A stretch of 46,630 nt of DNA, from positions 1 through 46,630 of the forward strand of contig NZ_MTAW01000046.1 of assembly GCF_002154725.1 (NCBI RefSeq), in the 5' to 3' direction. The position numbers and the translations under genes are program-made. Source of the DNA: Nostoc sp. 106C. Lineage in GTDB: Bacteria > Cyanobacteriota > Cyanobacteriia > Cyanobacteriales > Nostocaceae. The notes beneath the pieces are model-generated. The model ran no database searches and had not been told where the DNA came from. It was given only the letters and a program-made list of their open reading frames with translations. Positions 43,701 through 46,630 of the stretch are shown piece after piece (the first letter of the stretch is position 1; each line of letters opens with the position of its first letter).

Positions 43701-44757
43701 TACTGAACACAAAAGCGCTCAACAAATGCTCGAGCTGCAAGCAGTCATTACTCGCAACATGGCAGAGGGAATTTGCTTAGTGCGAGCTAGTGATGGAATC
43801 ATAGTCTATGCCAACCCTAAATTCGAGCAGATGTTTGGCTATGACGCTGGTGAATTAATTGGTCAGAATGTGTCGATTATTAATTACAGAGATGAGCACA
43901 CCACGGGTGAACAGGTAAAACAAGCAATTGTAGCTTCCGTTATAGAACACGGTGAAGTAACCTATGAAGTTCGCAATGTGAAGAAAGATGGTACTCTCTT
44001 CTGGTGTAGTGCGACTGCATCTATTTTTGAACATCCTGAATATGGAACTGTTTTAGTTTGTGTTCAACAAGACATCACCGAACACAAGCAAGCAGAAGAA
44101 CAAATCAAAGCTTCTTTGGCAGAAAAGGAAGTATTACTTAAAGAAATTCACCATCGTGTGAAAAACAACTTAGGAATTGTTAGCAGTTTGCTCCAGATGC
44201 AATGCAGACGTATACAAGATCCTCAAGCAACAGCAATTCTCAGCGATAGCCAAAATCGAATAGCATCGATTGCCTTGGTTCATGAAAAACTCTACCGTTC
44301 TGAAGATTTAGCAAATATTGATTTTGCTCAGTATATTCCAGATTTAATAACTCATTTATTTGATTCTTATAACGTCAGTTCAGGGTCTGTGAAATTGAGT
44401 ATTCAAGTTGATAATGTTAGCTTGGATATTGAAACCGCAATTCCTTGTGGCTTAATTATTAATGAACTAGTTTCCAATGCTTTAAAATATGCCTTTCCTT
44501 GTAATCGTCAAGGTGAAATCCAGCTACGTTTATATCAAGAATGTGAACTTTTAACACAGAGGGAGCACCAACGTAATTTGATGCTCATTATTCGAGATAA
44601 TGGCATTGGGCTACCTGCTAATTTTGATATTAAAAAGACTAAAACTCTGGGTATCACTCTTGTCTACGGTTTGGTAAAGCAATTACGGGGAAGCATCGAA
44701 ATTAACTGCCAACAGGGAACAGAATTTAAAATTGCTTTTGCAAGAAGCAGGACATGA
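40732..44757 (+). CDS. Eight-PAS sensor histidine kinase with half CBS N-terminus (HisKA_2 class)
   Basis: 1341 aa from the ATG at 40732. The ATG at 40723 is only 1 nt from AAGGAGG, too close, whereas 40732 lies 10 nt away. Order: one CBS-like motif about 1-55 (DIDHLPIVDSCGQVISVVTL), coiled coil 60-95, eight PAS domains from about 105 to 1115, HisKA_2 with His1141 (HHRVKNNLGIVSSLL), and HATPase_c (N box NALKYAFP, GIGLPANF). Several PAS units end in the D-I-S/T-E/D-H-K PAC pattern. No GAF or membrane segment was seen. A single CBS motif is half a Bateman module, and an in-frame stop sits just before the ribosome site. The stop is 3 nt from the next start, so it is co-translated with the receiver protein, its probable target. 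Confidence 0.92.
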   Translation: MDQPVISLSQTDAENLPAVVQIFRQHDIDHLPIVDSCGQVISVVTLHEVMERLYQTLEAKTAELEQEVAQRKHMTELLAQKEASYQASQARINDILDSAIATSIASARIFPDGDWQFDYQSVGCETVFGYTPQEILGDKYLWMSRVHPEDRESVIVPLFEDLCAERTVTVEYRFEHKDGSLRWIAATYASRYDAVANCWIVTGTSNDISDVYDELRLRKHIEEALRYSEERWQFAIAGTNEAIWDWNITTNQTFRSERWFEMLGYERDELSNMDDEWSILIHPDDYERVIAAQQAYLQRQASDYNVEYRLCCKDGSYGWFRSRAKAIWNEQGNPVRLVGFLADVTECKQMETALVESEAQYRLLFESNPNPMWIFDAETFSFLAVNRAATHKYGYSEAEFLSMTVRDIRPREEVADFQRVMSNFSLFSDSIYVGETKHCLRDGTVIDVEINGHLITWRGKPARFVLVKDISAHKQAVLALHEREAMLRRIGDNLPNGAIYKVIRELDDRKYYSYLSAGIEQLMEVKVEDALRDSTLLYRQIIQEDIPRLQAAMDESFKNLSVFDMQQRIRTPSGKLKWLHFRSTPRKLQDGRVAWDGLMVDVTNLKNTEETLRKSEALLAESQRVARFGNWEFDIASGKINWSKELFHLCNRDLDLGEPNYEEVLQLYHLEDREKLHQAVERAIATGESYKLILRVPQADGSHRYFEAIGHAECNADGRVSRLYGTAQDVSDRIESEAKLKQAELRYRTLVEQIPGVVYTSPITATSEFSYISPQIQKMLKIPPEQWNAGLFNSWVEYVHPEDRDRVINSVQNAIATEESVNLEYRLFTADGEMIWVQDQASLVLAPDGKTPILQGVAFNISDRKLAEQTLQEQENFLRSIYHGVGQSIFVVDVLDDDFRFVSVNPVHEHLTGFCSNNVQGKTPEDFLPANVAAVVRQHYQDCVDAGITITYEECLPFKGKRESWWITTLTPLQDENLHTYRIVGSSVNITEHKSAQQMLELQAVITRNMAEGICLVRASDGIIVYANPKFEQMFGYDAGELIGQNVSIINYRDEHTTGEQVKQAIVASVIEHGEVTYEVRNVKKDGTLFWCSATASIFEHPEYGTVLVCVQQDITEHKQAEEQIKASLAEKEVLLKEIHHRVKNNLGIVSSLLQMQCRRIQDPQATAILSDSQNRIASIALVHEKLYRSEDLANIDFAQYIPDLITHLFDSYNVSSGSVKLSIQVDNVSLDIETAIPCGLIINELVSNALKYAFPCNRQGEIQLRLYQECELLTQREHQRNLMLIIRDNGIGLPANFDIKKTKTLGITLVYGLVKQLRGSIEINCQQGTEFKIAFARSRT

Positions 44758-44760
44758 ATT

Positions 44761-46422
44761 ATGACAAACATATCCTCAAATACAGAGAAATCTAAGAATA
44801 TTCAAGTCCTTATTGTTGAAGATGAGTATATCCTAGCAATCAACTTACAAGAAAGTTTAGAGTCCCTTGGATACACAGTTGTAGATATCGCAGATTCCGC
44901 AATAGCAGCTATTGAAAAAGCAACCGAGTTGCAACCCAACTTAATTCTCATGGATATTCGGCTACGGGGCGAGATAGACGGTATCCAAGCAGCAGAGCAA
45001 ATTTGGAATCATCTGCAAATTCCTATAATCTACGTTACAGGACATTCAGACAAAAGCACTGTAGAGCGAGCAACGCTAACATCGCCCTTTGGTTATATTC
45101 TTAAACCAATCAGAGAGCAAGAACTCTACGTCGCTATCCAAACAGCGCTCAATCGTTATGAACGCGAGCAATTTTTGAGTACTGTCCTGCGGGGAATGGG
45201 GGACGGGGTGCTTGTAGTCGATACTGAATTACATGTCAAATACCTAAATCAAGTAGCTGAAGCACTAACTGGGTGGCGATTGGATGAAGCTAAAGACAAG
45301 ATGTTAACCGAAGTCTTCCAACTAATTGATGAACAAACTCAGCTTCCTATAGAAAATCCGATCGTTTTAGCTCTGCAAAGCCAAAACGCCATCTATCTGG
45401 ACAATCGCATCCTACTTGTTGCCAAAAACGGAGCAAAGACTCCAGTAGCTGATAGCGCTACTGCTCTGAGAGACAACAATGGTGCAGTAGCAGGAGCAGT
45501 TATGGTTTTTCGAGATGACACGCAACGAAGGCTAGCCGAAGAACGTAATATTGCTGCTGAACGCGCCAAACAACTAGAAATTCAAATGGCAGAACTCCAA
45601 CGACTAAACCAGTTAAAAGAAGATTTTTTGACAACCACTTCGTATGAGATGCGCACACCTTTATCAAACATAAAAATGGCAATCTCGATGCTAGAAAATA
45701 TTCTGGATCAGCAGGGTATTTTGAATTCAAAAAGATTTTCTGCATCTGGGTCTGTAACCCAATATTTAAATATCTTACGTGACCAGTGTGAACAAGAGCT
45801 AAATCTTGTCGATGATTTACTAGAAATGCGTATAGTTGATGCTGATATTTATCCCTGGGAATTAACTTCAATTCATCTTCAACACTGGCTTCCTCACGTT
45901 GCCGAGAGTTTTCAAGAATTGGCTCAAGCTCAACAACAAATTCTAGAAATTAATGTTACCCCAGATTTACCACCTATAGTTTCAGACTTAAATCTCCTCA
46001 CCCGGATTGTATCAGAGTTGCTCAACAATGCTTACAAATATACTCCTGCTGGTGAGCAGATTATGGTAAATGCCCAACTTGCAGACGCTACAAAGAACCC
46101 GCTCGATAAAGATGCACAATCTGAAGTTCCGCGTGTGCAAATTATTATTAGCAATTCCGGTGTTGAGATTCCGACAACAGAAAAATCTTTAATCTTTGAA
46201 CCGTTTTACCGCATTCTTAAAAGTAAGGCAAAAGAAAAATCTACTATCTTTGACCCTGATTACCAGAAGGCTCAAAGCAATCCTCAGCAAGATAGCGGCA
46301 CAGGATTGGGGTTGGCATTAGTAAGAAAGCTAGTAGAACATCTTCAAGGCACAATTGATGTTACAAGCGGTCAGGGCTGGACAACATTTATACTTCAAAT
46401 ACCATTGAAACTATCAGCATAG
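44761..46422 (+). CDS. Receiver-PAS protein with degenerate histidine kinase domain (His replaced by Tyr)
   Basis: 553 aa. The receiver (about 15-130) is complete: VEDE, phospho-acceptor Asp in LILMDIRLRG, and Lys in YILKPI. A PAS domain follows (about 140-260, LVVDTELHVKYLNQ), then a coiled coil, then a HisKA-like region reading TTTSYEMRTPLSN. Tyr295 (TAT at 45643-45645) replaces the phospho-acceptor His, one base from CAT. The HATPase_c retains N box ELLNNAYKYTPAG and G2 GTGLGLALVRKL. Autophosphorylation at the usual site is therefore not possible. The protein may be a pseudokinase effector whose receiver takes phosphate from the kinase 3 nt upstream. A sequencing error could also explain the change. 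No gene follows to the window end. Confidence 0.9.
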   Translation: MTNISSNTEKSKNIQVLIVEDEYILAINLQESLESLGYTVVDIADSAIAAIEKATELQPNLILMDIRLRGEIDGIQAAEQIWNHLQIPIIYVTGHSDKSTVERATLTSPFGYILKPIREQELYVAIQTALNRYEREQFLSTVLRGMGDGVLVVDTELHVKYLNQVAEALTGWRLDEAKDKMLTEVFQLIDEQTQLPIENPIVLALQSQNAIYLDNRILLVAKNGAKTPVADSATALRDNNGAVAGAVMVFRDDTQRRLAEERNIAAERAKQLEIQMAELQRLNQLKEDFLTTTSYEMRTPLSNIKMAISMLENILDQQGILNSKRFSASGSVTQYLNILRDQCEQELNLVDDLLEMRIVDADIYPWELTSIHLQHWLPHVAESFQELAQAQQQILEINVTPDLPPIVSDLNLLTRIVSELLNNAYKYTPAGEQIMVNAQLADATKNPLDKDAQSEVPRVQIIISNSGVEIPTTEKSLIFEPFYRILKSKAKEKSTIFDPDYQKAQSNPQQDSGTGLGLALVRKLVEHLQGTIDVTSGQGWTTFILQIPLKLSA

Positions 46423-46630
46423 CGTCCATAGTAATTTAACGCATATTATTTGAGTGTTTTAAACAAATGCTTAATTGATGTTTTGTTAAAAATAATTCTT
46501 ACAAACTCATACCAATTCACGAAAATCATGATACACATCAATTTTTTGTAGGGGTTTAGCAATGCTCATACGTGACAACTTAACGTGAAACCCGCTCTTG
46601 TGCAAGGTTTTGCCCTCACCCCCAGCCCCT

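Noticed and set aside
46423-46630. Further gene at the right end
   Set aside because: Only AT-rich sequence and the beginning of a CCCTCACCCCCAGCCCCT-type repeat are visible before the window ends.

Overview
The window reads as a chromosomal segment of a filamentous, probably heterocystous, cyanobacterium of the Nostoc/Calothrix/Tolypothrix type. The reasons are the dense GCGATCGC (HIP1) octamers, 7-bp tandem repeats and interspersed GC-rich palindromes, an SLH-OprB porin, a Cph1-type phytochrome with its Rcp1 partner, very long multi-PAS/GAF histidine kinases, and a WD40 Ser/Thr kinase. No tRNA, rRNA, CRISPR array or complete insertion sequence was seen.

Layout. 3-545: 3' end of a DUF4114 secreted/surface protein. 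665-2347: SLH-OprB outer-membrane porin. 3095-12619: a minus-strand signalling block. In transcription order it holds the phytochrome cphA, its response regulator rcpA (overlapping, GTG start), a receiver-histidine kinase, a 1257-aa multi-sensor kinase whose last GAF looks like a cyanobacteriochrome, and a receiver-kinase 1 nt behind it. 12620-13728: a gene-free stretch with an array of GC-rich hairpins. 13729-15195: PMT-family glycosyltransferase. 15405-20108: a 1.5-kilo-residue hybrid kinase carrying two repeat-derived in-frame insertions. 20320-22806: PEP synthase, carrying a copy of one of those insertions. 23107-23511: small membrane protein. 23872-27880: mercuric-reductase-like flavoprotein, two tandem TVP38/DedA membrane proteins and a TIGR04283-type glycosyltransferase. 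28097-28327: a perfect-period 21-bp minisatellite. 28561-33907: a tiny membrane protein, an HTH/NB-ARC ATPase, a membrane-anchored WD40 kinase and an orphan lipoprotein solute-binding protein. 33985-36627: alaS. 37096-37296: copper-chaperone-like HMA protein. 38085-39110: diguanylate cyclase. 39244-39933: M41-like membrane protease without an AAA domain. 40041-40439: IS1 InsA-like zinc-ribbon/HTH protein. 40732-46422: an eight-PAS kinase followed by a receiver protein whose kinase domain has lost its phospho-acceptor His.

How the parts fit. The region is dominated by light and environmental signalling. Two modules share one design: a long sensor kinase of the HisKA_2 class followed at once by a receiver-HisKA protein (8021-3095 and 40732-46422). 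Both are presumably phosphorelays, but in the second the receiver protein has Tyr in place of the catalytic His. Short repeats inserted in frame in coding sequences, one of them at the same frame in two unrelated genes, are the most unusual genome-level feature. The NB-ARC/kinase/solute-binding locus at 29-34 kb is the best candidate for an undescribed system, but its function is inferred from neighbourhood only.
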